A DNA stretch of 64,000 bases from Streptomyces cyaneus (lineage in GTDB: Bacteria > Actinomycetota > Actinomycetes > Streptomycetales > Streptomycetaceae). The notes beneath the pieces are model-generated. The model ran no database searches. It was not told where the DNA came from and saw only the letters and a list, made by a program, of their open reading frames with translations. Numbering within the stretch: position 1 is the stretch's first letter; each line of letters opens with the position of its first letter. The stretch is from assembly GCF_004028635.1 (NCBI RefSeq), contig NZ_RQJW01000007.1:248001-312000 (forward strand), in the 5' to 3' direction. Shown piece after piece: positions 34,214-42,126 of this stretch. The translations under genes and the position numbers were made by a program.

Positions 34214-34975
34214 GTGGGTCAGCCGGAGATGCAGCCCGAGAGGTCGCCTCAGTACGGGCGGGGCGGCGGGGGCGGCGAAGGGGCGGCCGGGATCCGGCCG
34301 GGCGATCTGAGGGGGCGGGCGTTTCCGCTCGGGGACTGGGGGGAGCCGGCGGTGCGGTTGCACGAGTTGTACCGGTGGGTGGAGCGGGGGGCGCTGGACA
34401 CGGCCGCGTGGTATCTCGCGGATCGGGTGTGGAAGCGGCGGGGGGCTCGGGCGTTGCGGGGTGGGGCCGTGGTGGGGGCGGTGGTGGGGGCCGCGTTGCC
34501 GCTGCTGGATCTGACGGGGGTCGCGGGCGGGGTGGCGCCGTGGGGGTATCTGGCGTTGCTGCTGGCGGTGGCGTGTGTGGCGGTCGATCGGTTCTTCGGG
34601 GTGACGTCCGGGTGGATAAGGGACGTCGCCACGGCTCAGGCGGTGCAGCGGCGGCTTCAGGTGTTGCAGTTCGACTGGGCGACGGAGAGTGTGCGGGAGG
34701 TTCTGGGGCCGGCCGAGGGGACGGCCAGTGAGGCGGCGGAGCGGTGTCTGGGGGTGCTGCGGAGGTTCTCGGAGGACGTGACGGAGCTGGTGCGGGCGGA
34801 GACGGCGGACTGGATGGTGGAGTTCCGGACGGGGTCGGCGCCGATGGGGATTCAGTCTGCTGTGGCCGGTGGGGGGCGGCAGGATGTGGGGGCGGGGCAG
34901 GGGCGGCTTGCTGTGCCGCCGGGGAATGGGGCGCGGCCGAACATGCCTCGGCAGCGGCCGCCTGAGCCTCGCTGA
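34214..34975 (+). CDS. SLATT-domain two-TM protein
   Basis: About 253 aa. Polar N-terminus, then FPLGDWGEPAVRLHELYRWV, ERGALDTAAWYLADRVWKRR, two adjacent membrane helices (GGAVVGAVVGAALPLLDLTG and WGYLALLLAVACVAVDRFFG), and a long helix beginning TSGWIRDVATAQAVQRRLQV. This is the 2TM-plus-helix plan of SLATT proteins (SMODS and SLOG-associating 2TM effectors), proposed pore formers in bacterial conflict systems. Here no SMODS nucleotidyltransferase or SLOG gene is adjacent. The GTG start at 34214 is 7 bp after tagggag. Confidence 0.7.
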   Translation: MGQPEMQPERSPQYGRGGGGGEGAAGIRPGDLRGRAFPLGDWGEPAVRLHELYRWVERGALDTAAWYLADRVWKRRGARALRGGAVVGAVVGAALPLLDLTGVAGGVAPWGYLALLLAVACVAVDRFFGVTSGWIRDVATAQAVQRRLQVLQFDWATESVREVLGPAEGTASEAAERCLGVLRRFSEDVTELVRAETADWMVEFRTGSAPMGIQSAVAGGGRQDVGAGQGRLAVPPGNGARPNMPRQRPPEPR

Positions 34976-34983
34976 AGGGTTTT

Positions 34984-35365
34984 CGCCCCCGCCGCCCCTA
35001 CCCTTCCCGTCCTTGAAGGGGCTGCCGCCCCTTCGACCCCGCTCCTGGGGGCCTGCGGCCCCCAGACCCCCGCTTCGGCCCTGAGCGGGCCTCGTCCTCA
35101 AACGCCGGACGGGCTGAAATACCTGGGCCGGCGTCCAGACGCGCAGCCCCGGGCGGGATGAAATGCCGGGTCGGCGTCGAGAGGTGAAGCCCCCAGCGGG
35201 TGGGTGGGGGATCGGGATGGCCGTGCTCGTCCGCCAAGGCCGGGCGGGCTGGAATGCCTGGGCCGGCGTCCAGAAGCGCAGGCCGGGGCGGGCTGAAATG
35301 TACGGGTCGGCGTTCAGGAGCGCAGGCCCGGACCGGCTGGAATTGGCTGGGGCGGAGCTGGGGAG
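34984..35365. repeat. Dispersed intergenic repeat, copy B, with tandem sub-units
   Basis: Same start (cccgccgcccctacccttcc) and hairpin order as copy A, followed by several degenerate ~55-60-bp units of the form ggcgggctgaaatNcctgggccggcgtccagaNgcgcag, interrupted by the agcccccagcgggtgggtg unit. Not coding. Confidence 0.8.
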
Positions 35366-35374
35366 TGGGTGGTG

Positions 35375-36631
35375 TTAGTTGGTTCGGCCTGGGGGGAGGG
35401 TTCGGACTTGGGGGGATGTGAGGCCTGCTGCCGTGGCCAGGAGTACCGACAGGGCGCAGGTCGTGAGGGCGATGGGCAGGCTGGTGGCCTCGGCGGCCGG
35501 GCCGGCGGCCAGGAGGCCCAGGGAGGCCAGGGACAGAGAGCCGAACCAGTCGTAGGAGCTGACTCGGGAGAGGGACTCCTCGGGGATCTTCTGCTGGAGG
35601 GCGGTGCTCCACAGGACGCCGTAGACGCTGATGCTCATGCCGGTGAGGAACATCGCGGCGATGGTGAGCCAGGACGGCGCGTCGGCGGCGAGGAGTGCCA
35701 TGGGCAGGGCCGCGGGAAGTGCGGCGAGCGAGGCGATGAGGAGCGGGCGGCGGGGGCGGACCCTGGCGCCCATGGCCGCGCCGGCGATGCTGCCCACCGC
35801 CTGGGCCGCGACGACCGCGGACCAGGTCTGCGCGCCGCCGGAGGACTGGAAACTCAGCGGGCCCAGCACACCCACCGTGGCGTTGACGGCAGCCATCACC
35901 AGCGCGTACTGAGCGGTGAGGACCCACAGCCACTGGCGGGAGAAGAACTCGCGCTGCCCTTCCCGCAGATCCTGCCAGCCGGAGGTCGCCCGCCGTGGGC
36001 GCGGCGGGACGGGGACCTTGTGCATGAGCAGGCCGCTGACGAAGAAGGTCAGGGCGTTCAGGGCGAGCGCCCAGCCGGCGCCGAACAGTCCGACGACGGC
36101 GCCCGCGGCCGCGAGTCCCACCAGGTTCGCGGTGTTGTTCCCGGTGCGCAGCACCGCGTTGGCCCGCTGCAGGGCGTTCTCCGGCACGAGTTGCGGGACG
36201 AGCCCGTCCATGGCCGGGTACAGCAGCGCCGAGGCGGTTCCGGCCACCGCGGCCAGGAGGCAGAGCAGGGTGAGAGAGCTGTTTTCGGTGGTGATCAGGA
36301 ACGCGAGCAGCGTGAAGGCGACCCCCGCCGTGTACTCGGCCGCGAGGATCAGCCGTGAGCGGCGGACGCGATCCGCCACGACCCCGCCGACCAGGATGAA
36401 GCACACCTGTGGAACGGCCTGGCAGGCGAGCACGAGGGACAGCTGTCCCGGTGTGCTGCCGGGCAGGCTGAGCACACCGAAGGCGAGGGCGACGCGCGAC
36501 AGGCCGTTGCCGAAGACGGACACGGTGCGCGCGACGAGGAAGTAGAGGAAGGCCGGTTCGGCGGTCAGTGGCGTCGGGCGGGGGGCCTTGAGGCCGGTCG
36601 TGCTGCCTGAATCCTCATGACTGCGGGACAA
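35375..36631 (-). CDS. MFS transporter (cluster-flanking exporter 1)
   Basis: About 418 aa, 12 predicted helices. It begins with FLVARTVSVFGNGLSRVALA, LSLVLACQAVPQVCFILVGG, VVADRVRRSRLI (loop 2-3 motif), and ends near SLSRVSSYDWFGSLSLASLG. It belongs to the DHA/MFS_3-like exporters. Probably exports the product of the adjacent RiPP-type cluster. TTG at 36631 is favoured because gaggagag precedes it; this overlaps the peptidase gene by 17 bp. It is closely similar along its length to the MFS gene at the other end of the cluster. Confidence 0.85.
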   Translation of the reverse strand: MSRSHEDSGSTTGLKAPRPTPLTAEPAFLYFLVARTVSVFGNGLSRVALAFGVLSLPGSTPGQLSLVLACQAVPQVCFILVGGVVADRVRRSRLILAAEYTAGVAFTLLAFLITTENSSLTLLCLLAAVAGTASALLYPAMDGLVPQLVPENALQRANAVLRTGNNTANLVGLAAAGAVVGLFGAGWALALNALTFFVSGLLMHKVPVPPRPRRATSGWQDLREGQREFFSRQWLWVLTAQYALVMAAVNATVGVLGPLSFQSSGGAQTWSAVVAAQAVGSIAGAAMGARVRPRRPLLIASLAALPAALPMALLAADAPSWLTIAAMFLTGMSISVYGVLWSTALQQKIPEESLSRVSSYDWFGSLSLASLGLLAAGPAAEATSLPIALTTCALSVLLATAAGLTSPQVRTLPPGRTN

Positions 36632-38474
36632 CGGCGTTCTCTCCTCGGGCTGCGGCCGGGCGATCCGACGGGGCGGACGTCCGCCCCGCGTCACGCGCAT
36701 AGGCGTCGGCGGCCCGGCAGAACGTCTCCACCCGACGCGCCAGGCCGGCGGCCGACGCCATCCAGAACTCCCCGGAGTGGAGGTCGATGCCGCACCGCTG
36801 GGCGAGTACCTCGGGAGCCTGGCGTCCGGAGTTGGCGAGGAGGTACCGCAGGGCGTCCGGCTGGAGACTACCGTCGGTGGCCTCCCGGATGCCGAGACCG
36901 AGGAACAGCCCGAAGTAATAAGGCCAGTTGGTGAAGGGCGTTTCGCCGTAATAGTGCGGCTTGGCGATCCAGGCGTACCGGTCGAGCGTGGCGGTGTCCA
37001 CGCTGTCGCCGTACGCCTCGCACTGGGCCTCGTGGAGGAGGCCGGAGATGACTGTGGCCGAAAGGGGACCGTCCTCGCGGCGCCGGAGGTACTCGCGTTC
37101 GAAGAGGAAGCGGCTGTAGGTGTCGACGACGACCTGGAAGTGCCCGATGAGGTCGGCGTTCATGAGTGCCAGGTGCTGCGCGGGGGTCGGGTCGGTGACG
37201 CCGTGCTCCAGCAGCAGCGTCTCGGAGACGAGGCTGGCGGTCTCGGCGAGCGCCAGGGGCGGGATGCGCTGGAGTTCCTCCGTGTCGCGCAGCAGGTGGT
37301 AGTGGTAGGCGTGGCCGAGTTCGTGCGCCAGGCTCAGGACGCTGTCCATGCTGCCGTCGAAGTTGACGAGCAGCCGGCTCTCGCCGTCGCGCATGGGCAT
37401 GCTCAGCGCGGTCTGCCGCTTCCCGGGGCGCGGCTCGGCGTCGATCCAGGCGCGGTCGGCGGCCCGGCGGACGAGCGCGGCGAAGTCGTCGCTGAACGCG
37501 CCGGCCGCGCGCAGCGTCATCTCCACTGCCGCGTCCCAGCCGACCTGCGGCTCCTCGGGGAGGGGCGCGGCGATGTCCGGGTAGGGCAGGTCCTTGACCC
37601 CGAACAGCGCGGCCTTGGCTCGCGGGAAGCGGTGCAGGGCCGGAAGTGCCGACCGGACCGCCTCGTGCAGTACGTCCAGGATGCGCGCGTCGATGCCGTT
37701 GGCGTGGAGGGAGAGGTCCAGTGGGTCGGCCCAGCCGCGGTGGGCCGCGAGGGTCAGGGTCTCGCCCCGGACGGCGTTCAGACAGGCCGCGGCCGGGGAC
37801 TCGATCGACCGCCACGCCCGTTGGACGGCTTCGTACGCCGTGTGCCGGCGCTGCGCGTCCGGGTGGCCGAGTTCGCCGCGCAGGGTGGCGATCGGTACCG
37901 TCTCGCCGTTCAGCTGCCCGGTGAGGTTGCTGGTCAGGTCGCGCTGGAGGTTCTGCCACGCCTGCATGCCGCTGGGGCGCAGCTGGGAGAGCAACCGCTC
38001 CTGTTCCGGCGGGAGTTGGTGCCGCGCCACGGCGTCGGCACGGTCGAGCCAGTAGCGGTGCGCGGCGGCGATCGGGCTGGCTTCGAGGAGTTGCTCGCGG
38101 TCCAGGCGGGTCACCCACTGCTGCAGACGTGACTGCAGGGCGGGCAGCGTGGAGCAGGCCTGGCGAACGGCGGCCGCCTGTGTCGCCGCCTCCGCGTCGG
38201 CGGCGTCGGCCCAGCAGCGTCCGGCCCAGTAGAGGGAGAGGATGCGGTGGTCCTCGGCCGCCCGGCTGACCAGGGTGAGCGCCTCGTCGAATACGGCGAC
38301 CTGCTTCGGGGTCGCCTCGAGGGGCGGTCCCGGGACGATCTGCAGGGTGGTGAAGTGGCTTTCCAGTAAGTCCAGTTGGGCACGCAGGCTGTGCAGCGCT
38401 TCATCGGGTGACGCGGCGCCGGCGGAGGGGAAGACGGTGTCGAGGTTCCAGCGGGGAGGCGTCGCGTGGGTCAT
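36615..38474 (-). CDS. M3 family oligoendopeptidase (PepF-like)
   Basis: 619 aa. The zinc motif SLAHELGHAYHYHLL (H384, E385, H388) sits in the typical M3 environment with LVNFDGSMDSVLSL before it and PPLALAETASLVSETLLLEH (third ligand Glu) after it; the C-terminal NWPYYFGLFLGLGI region also fits PepF. Cytoplasmic. In this cluster it is the natural candidate for removing a leader or trimming the modified peptide. Codon 36 is TTA (38367-38369), so translation may depend on bldA tRNA. The start ATG at 38474 overlaps the stop of a short repeat-containing frame (ATGA). Confidence 0.88.
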   Translation of the reverse strand: MTHATPPRWNLDTVFPSAGAASPDEALHSLRAQLDLLESHFTTLQIVPGPPLEATPKQVAVFDEALTLVSRAAEDHRILSLYWAGRCWADAADAEAATQAAAVRQACSTLPALQSRLQQWVTRLDREQLLEASPIAAAHRYWLDRADAVARHQLPPEQERLLSQLRPSGMQAWQNLQRDLTSNLTGQLNGETVPIATLRGELGHPDAQRRHTAYEAVQRAWRSIESPAAACLNAVRGETLTLAAHRGWADPLDLSLHANGIDARILDVLHEAVRSALPALHRFPRAKAALFGVKDLPYPDIAAPLPEEPQVGWDAAVEMTLRAAGAFSDDFAALVRRAADRAWIDAEPRPGKRQTALSMPMRDGESRLLVNFDGSMDSVLSLAHELGHAYHYHLLRDTEELQRIPPLALAETASLVSETLLLEHGVTDPTPAQHLALMNADLIGHFQVVVDTYSRFLFEREYLRRREDGPLSATVISGLLHEAQCEAYGDSVDTATLDRYAWIAKPHYYGETPFTNWPYYFGLFLGLGIREATDGSLQPDALRYLLANSGRQAPEVLAQRCGIDLHSGEFWMASAAGLARRVETFCRAADAYARDAGRTSAPSDRPAAARGENAVVPQS

Positions 38475-38554
38475 CTGTCCATTTCCGTCGGGCCGTTGGT
38501 GGGGCTGTCGTGGGTGGTAGGGCTGTCATGAGTCATGAGGCTGTCGTGCGTCAT
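38471..38554 (-). CDS. Possible 27-codon ORF made of THDS repeats
   Basis: ATG at 38554 to TGA at 38471; the peptide reads MTHDSLMTHDSPTTHDSPTN, then GPTEMDR. Its stop overlaps the peptidase ATG. It is built from the 18-bp tandem repeats at 38503-38573. There is no clear ribosome binding site. It could be a leader peptide, a repetitive precursor core, or chance. Confidence 0.2.
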   Translation of the reverse strand: MTHDSLMTHDSPTTHDSPTNGPTEMDR

Positions 38555-38573
38555 GAGGCTTCGTGCGTCATGA
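38503..38573 (-). repeat. Four tandem 17-18-bp repeats upstream of the M3 peptidase
   Basis: Plus-strand units ggctgtcgtgggtggtag (38503), ggctgtcatgagtcatga (38521), ggctgtcgtgcgtcatga (38539) and ggcttcgtgcgtcatga (38557, one base shorter). They lie in the 200-bp gap between the 105-aa gene and the peptidase gene. Confidence 0.85.
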
Positions 38574-38676
38574 GGCTGCCATGGCCGGCGGGCCGTCGCG
38601 GGTGATCGGCCGTGGGTGCGGGCACACGGGTGATGCGGGACCCGCGCCGAGCAGGCCCCGCACCTGATGGATGTGC

Positions 38677-38994
38677 TCAGTCGACCTTGGGCGCCTGCTC
38701 CGGGTCTATGTAGACCTTGCGCGCCTTCAGACGCCCGGTGGCGGTGTGGCGGCCGACGACCTCCTTGATGTCGTCGCCGTCTGCCACCGGCCTGCTGAGC
38801 CGGATGCTGACCTCGGCGCGCAGGCCGAAGTTGTCCTGGACGGCGGCGTCGGCGGCGGCCGCCGCCTCGACCAGGCCCTTCTTGACGATGTCCATGTAGT
38901 GGTCGACGTCGACGGGGTCGAGGTCGATCCCTACGATGTTCTCCCGTTCCTCGGAGGTGGTGAATCGGGTCAGCTTCGGTTGCGATTCGGACAT
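38677..38994 (-). CDS. 105-aa protein of the YcaO/TfuA cluster, candidate precursor or partner
   Basis: Unrecognised. It begins MSESQPKLTRFTTSEERENI, has VDHYMDIVKKGLVEAAAAAD, then NFGLRAEVSIRLSRPV and ends KARKVYIDPEQAPKVD. No Cys and no Trp; strongly acidic start, basic C-terminal third; predicted mixed helix and strand, no signal peptide. It is the first gene of the leftward half of the cluster, directly facing the biosynthetic genes across the divergent promoter. Position and size make it the most likely substrate of the YcaO-TfuA enzymes or a peptide-binding chaperone, but it has no obvious leader/core boundary. ATG at 38994 is preceded by a cggagga sequence. Confidence 0.6.
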   Translation of the reverse strand: MSESQPKLTRFTTSEERENIVGIDLDPVDVDHYMDIVKKGLVEAAAAADAAVQDNFGLRAEVSIRLSRPVADGDDIKEVVGRHTATGRLKARKVYIDPEQAPKVD

Positions 38995-39075
38995 TGTGTG
39001 TCCTCCGTATACGAGCTGATGGAAATGATCTCAGGGCTTCCAGGTAGTCGGCCCCGGCCGTAGAACACGGCCGCC

Positions 39076-39104
39076 AACCACCATCGCCCACATCGATGGT
39101 GGTT
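39076..39104. promoter_or_regulatory. Perfect 11-bp inverted repeat in the divergent RiPP-cluster promoter
   Basis: aaccaccatcg (39076-39086) and cgatggtggtt (39094-39104) around a 7-nt spacer. It lies between the two divergent operons, 82 bp from one start and ~240 bp from the other, so it is better explained as an operator or leader hairpin than as a terminator. Confidence 0.6.
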
Positions 39105-39340
39105 GAAAATTACGCCTCGGGAAGTTGTCTGCTTAGCGGCCTTGGAGCCGGTTCCGTTCTGCCCGTTTTTAGTGGCAATGAGCCCGTTGTAGCTCCCGGG
39201 TTTTTACCGGCTTCATGCCGCCGCAACATTCAGTTCGGGCCATTTGCCAAGGCACACTTCTGGCGGCCGAGAGCCCTGGGTAGCGTTCCCGGAGTGCGCC
39301 GTCCGACCCGCTGACAAACCGCCCCGAAAGCCGGAGCCCC
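39105..39340. other. Low-GC intergenic segment before the methyltransferase gene
   Basis: About 240 bp with visibly lower G+C than the flanking genes and no codon bias in any frame. It probably holds the promoter of the rightward operon. One frame (39096-39314) is open but its third positions are not GC-biased and no ribosome binding site precedes it. Confidence 0.5.
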
Positions 39341-40144
39341 ATGTCCCGAGACGACCGGAAGTCCAGCCCGCCGACAGCACAGAGCGCCGCCCGAGAGCTT
39401 CTGGCCAACTTCTACACGGTCGAGCGGGCCGGAAGCTTCCGGCTCAGTGACGGAGGCGGCCCTTTCGGGTTCGACATCACTACCGCCCTGCAAATCGATT
39501 TCCTGATGACGTCCTACGGATGCGACGGAATCGTGGAGACGGGATGCTTCCTGGGCGACACCACCACTTACCTGGCACGGCAGTATCCCGACGTCCCGAT
39601 ACGCACCTGCGATGTGTCGGAGGAGTACGCGTCGTTCACCCGTCGACGCCTGGCCGGACACACCGGCGTACGCGTTCTCACGGGGAGTTCCGACGAACTG
39701 ATGCCGCAGCTGCTGAAAGGGCTCAGCCGGCCGCTCGTCTATCTCGACGCGCACTGGTACGAGCACTGGCCCATTCGTGAGGAAATGACTTTGATCGGGA
39801 CCGGAATCGTGGCGATCGACGATTTCGACATCGGCCATCCCCGATTCTCGTTCGACGAATACGACGGTATTCGCCTGGACGCCGGGCTCGTCGCGCAGGT
39901 GCTGCCGGAGCACGACGAGTTGTTCGTCGGCGACCCCGAGGCCGACTACCCCTTTCCCTGCCTGCAGACCGGCCGGCGCTCCGGCACGGCCTATCTAGTA
40001 CGGGGCCTGGATGCGGGGCCGCCACGGGAGAGCGGCATGTTCCGGCGGGTCGCCCTGAAGCCGCACATCCAGCTGCCGGCCTGGAGCACGGCGGGGACCG
40101 GCGCGGCGCGGCCCCGGGCCACGGTGTCCGGCGCGGGGAGGTGA
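39341..40144 (+). CDS. Class I SAM-dependent methyltransferase-like protein of the RiPP cluster
   Basis: 267 aa. GIVETGCFLGDTTTYLARQY is SAM motif I, then IRTCDVSEEYASFTRRRL and a metal-site-like region LVYLDAHWYEHWPIREEM and GIVAIDDFDIG that recalls the TylF/Methyltransf_24 group of O-methyltransferases. It opens the rightward operon; ggag lies before the ATG and its stop overlaps the ribosome binding site of the YcaO gene. Likely a tailoring step on the peptide; the acceptor is unknown. The C-terminal ~25 residues are Ala/Gly/Arg-rich and look disordered. Confidence 0.78.
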   Translation: MSRDDRKSSPPTAQSAARELLANFYTVERAGSFRLSDGGGPFGFDITTALQIDFLMTSYGCDGIVETGCFLGDTTTYLARQYPDVPIRTCDVSEEYASFTRRRLAGHTGVRVLTGSSDELMPQLLKGLSRPLVYLDAHWYEHWPIREEMTLIGTGIVAIDDFDIGHPRFSFDEYDGIRLDAGLVAQVLPEHDELFVGDPEADYPFPCLQTGRRSGTAYLVRGLDAGPPRESGMFRRVALKPHIQLPAWSTAGTGAARPRATVSGAGR

Positions 40145-40150
40145 GCGGCG

Positions 40151-41365
40151 ATGCATGTGCTGAGCGGCAGCATCCGGACCCGGTCCGCGGAAGAGGTCGC
40201 CGCCACCGCCTGGGCGGTCGCGCGGCGTCTGGGTGTCACCCGGGTCACGGACGTCACCCGGATGGACCGGATCGGCATCCCCGTCAGCTCCGCCACCCGA
40301 CCGCGGGCCGGCATCCTGCGGGTGTCCGCGGGAAAGGGGCGCCGCCCCGCCGAGGCCCACATCGGTGCGCTCATGGAGAGCATCGAGCAGGGGGTGGCCG
40401 AGCGGGCGGCCGAGACGGCCGACGTCGAGTGGATGAGCGCGCGGCAGGTGGTCCGTGACGGGGGCCCCACGCTGGGCAGTTACTGCCCGCACATCAGCGC
40501 CCGGCTCGATCCCGACCGGCCGCTGCCGTGGGTCGTCGCCCACGACATCGTGCGCGACTGCCCCGTCCCGGTCCCCGCGGAGCTGGTGTTCATCCCCTGC
40601 CCGGCGGAGCTGACGACCGGCTATTTCGGCTCCACCACCACGGGGCTCGCCTCCGGGAACACCTGCACGGAGGCCACCGTGCACGGCCTGTGCGAGGTAC
40701 TGGAGCGGGACATCTCCTCCTTCCAGATCGTCGACGACGCCTCCTTCCTCGTCCTGCCCGAGAGCCTCCCGCCCGGTCTCGGCGAGCTGACCGAGCGGAT
40801 CCGGGCCGCGGGCCTGCGGACCTGGCTGCGCTGGGTCCCGTCGGCCCTCGGCGTCTCCTACTTCGCCTGCCTCATCGAGGACCCGGACTTCCCCACCCCG
40901 CTGTTCTGCAACGGCGGTTACGGCGCCCACCCCGTCCCGGCCATCGCCGCCAGCCGGGCGATCACCGAGGCCGCCCAGAGCCGGCTCACCTACATCCAGG
41001 GCGCCCGGGAGGACCTGGAGGACACCTTCGGCCTGTTCCGCGACGCCCCGGCGCAGGCCATGGACAGCTACCGCGACGAACTGGTCGGCCGCTACGCCGA
41101 CGACCGGCGCACCGTACGCTTCGGCGACATCCCCGGACTGGATCCGGCGCCGCCCGAGATCCTGCTGGAGCATCTGGTCCGGTGCTGCCGCGCCGCCGGG
41201 TTCTCCTCCGTCGCCGTGTACCGGTACGCCGAACTCGCCCTGCCGTTCCGCATCGTGCGCGTGACGGTCCCGACCGCGGAGCACTTCACCAACGCCACGC
41301 AGCGGGTGGGAACCCGGCTGGGGCAGCTGCGGCGAGTCGAACGCACCCTGGCGGGGGCCGCGTGA
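40151..41365 (+). CDS. YcaO-domain protein
   Basis: 404 aa. ATP-dependent activator of peptide backbone amides. YcaO signature segments are in order: AEAHIGALMESIEQGVAERA (first E-rich ATP/Mg site), GLASGNTCTEATVHGLCEVL followed by ERDISSFQI (second site), and AITEAAQSRLTYIQGARED (third). There is no fused E1-like or ocin-ThiF domain and the C-terminus is not Pro-rich, which suits a thioamide- rather than azoline-forming enzyme. gggaggtga sits 6 bp before the ATG. The stop overlaps the TfuA start (GTGA). With TfuA it should install thioamides, as shown for thioviridamide-type and methanogen systems. Confidence 0.92.
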   Translation: MHVLSGSIRTRSAEEVAATAWAVARRLGVTRVTDVTRMDRIGIPVSSATRPRAGILRVSAGKGRRPAEAHIGALMESIEQGVAERAAETADVEWMSARQVVRDGGPTLGSYCPHISARLDPDRPLPWVVAHDIVRDCPVPVPAELVFIPCPAELTTGYFGSTTTGLASGNTCTEATVHGLCEVLERDISSFQIVDDASFLVLPESLPPGLGELTERIRAAGLRTWLRWVPSALGVSYFACLIEDPDFPTPLFCNGGYGAHPVPAIAASRAITEAAQSRLTYIQGAREDLEDTFGLFRDAPAQAMDSYRDELVGRYADDRRTVRFGDIPGLDPAPPEILLEHLVRCCRAAGFSSVAVYRYAELALPFRIVRVTVPTAEHFTNATQRVGTRLGQLRRVERTLAGAA

Positions 41366-42126
41366 ACGCCGGCCCGGGCCCGAACCCGAGCTGCCCCGCC
41401 CGCCTGCACGTCATGGTCGGGCCCACCGGATACGGCCTGCACGACCGGCTGTCCCACGCCGCGCACGTCACGGTGCACCCGCCCGCGGAGCGCGGGTCGG
41501 TCCGCGCGCTGCTGCGCGGACACCCCGCCGCGCCCCAGGACATCGCCCTGGTCGACGGCCGGTTCGGAGACGTCCTGGCCGTCGGCCACGGAGAGCTGCT
41601 GGAGGCCGTCGACGCGGGCTGGCGGGTCTGGGGGCTCGGCTCGATGGGGGCCATCCGCGCCGCGGAACTCCACACCCTCGGCGTGATCGGCTACGGGCAG
41701 GTCTTCCGGCACCTGAGCGACACCATGGCACCGGACGACGAGGTGGCCGTACTGCACGGGCCCGCGCCGCGCTACCGGCCCGTCACCGAGGCCCTGGTCG
41801 ACCTGCGTGCGCTGCTGGCGCACTGGACCGGCGAGGGTCTGTTGTCCCCGGAGCGGCAGGCGGAGTTGCTGGCCGAGCTGGCCCGCCGCTGGTTCGGCGA
41901 CCGTTCCCTCGCGGAGGTGATCGCCCTCGCCCGCCGCATGCTCGGTTCCGCCGCCGCCGACACCTTGCGGGCCGCGCTGCCGCCACCCGCGCAGTACCGC
42001 ATCAAGAGCCGTGACCTGGCAACCTTCCTCCAGGAGGAACCATGGCGTCAGCCGCGTCCTTCATCCAGCGGGAATTCGGTGGATTCCCCTTCCTCGACGA
42101 GCCCTTCACACCTGGCCGTCTCCTGA
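41362..42126 (+). CDS. TfuA-like protein
   Basis: 254 aa. Matches the TfuA core: HVMVGPTGYGLHDRL, IALVDGRFGDVLAVGHGELL, GWRVWGLGSMGAIRAAEL, HTLGVIGYGQVF and MAPDDEVAVLH. TfuA proteins partner YcaO in thioamidation, thought to release sulfide from a ThiS-type thiocarboxylate. GTG at 41362 overlaps the YcaO stop. The last ~28 codons overlap the next gene in another frame (42042-42126) and read as low-complexity Ser/Pro, so the functional end may be near 42040. No dedicated sulfur carrier gene lies in the cluster. Confidence 0.9.
   Translation: MNAGPGPNPSCPARLHVMVGPTGYGLHDRLSHAAHVTVHPPAERGSVRALLRGHPAAPQDIALVDGRFGDVLAVGHGELLEAVDAGWRVWGLGSMGAIRAAELHTLGVIGYGQVFRHLSDTMAPDDEVAVLHGPAPRYRPVTEALVDLRALLAHWTGEGLLSPERQAELLAELARRWFGDRSLAEVIALARRMLGSAAADTLRAALPPPAQYRIKSRDLATFLQEEPWRQPRPSSSGNSVDSPSSTSPSHLAVS

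Noticed and set aside
34984..35365. Tandem units in the intergenic repeat as a CRISPR array
   Set aside because: Units are degenerate, without constant-length unique spacers, and no cas genes are present.
39096..39314. 72-codon frame in the divergent RiPP promoter as a precursor peptide
   Set aside because: No ribosome binding site, start inside the inverted repeat, and third codon positions not GC-biased.
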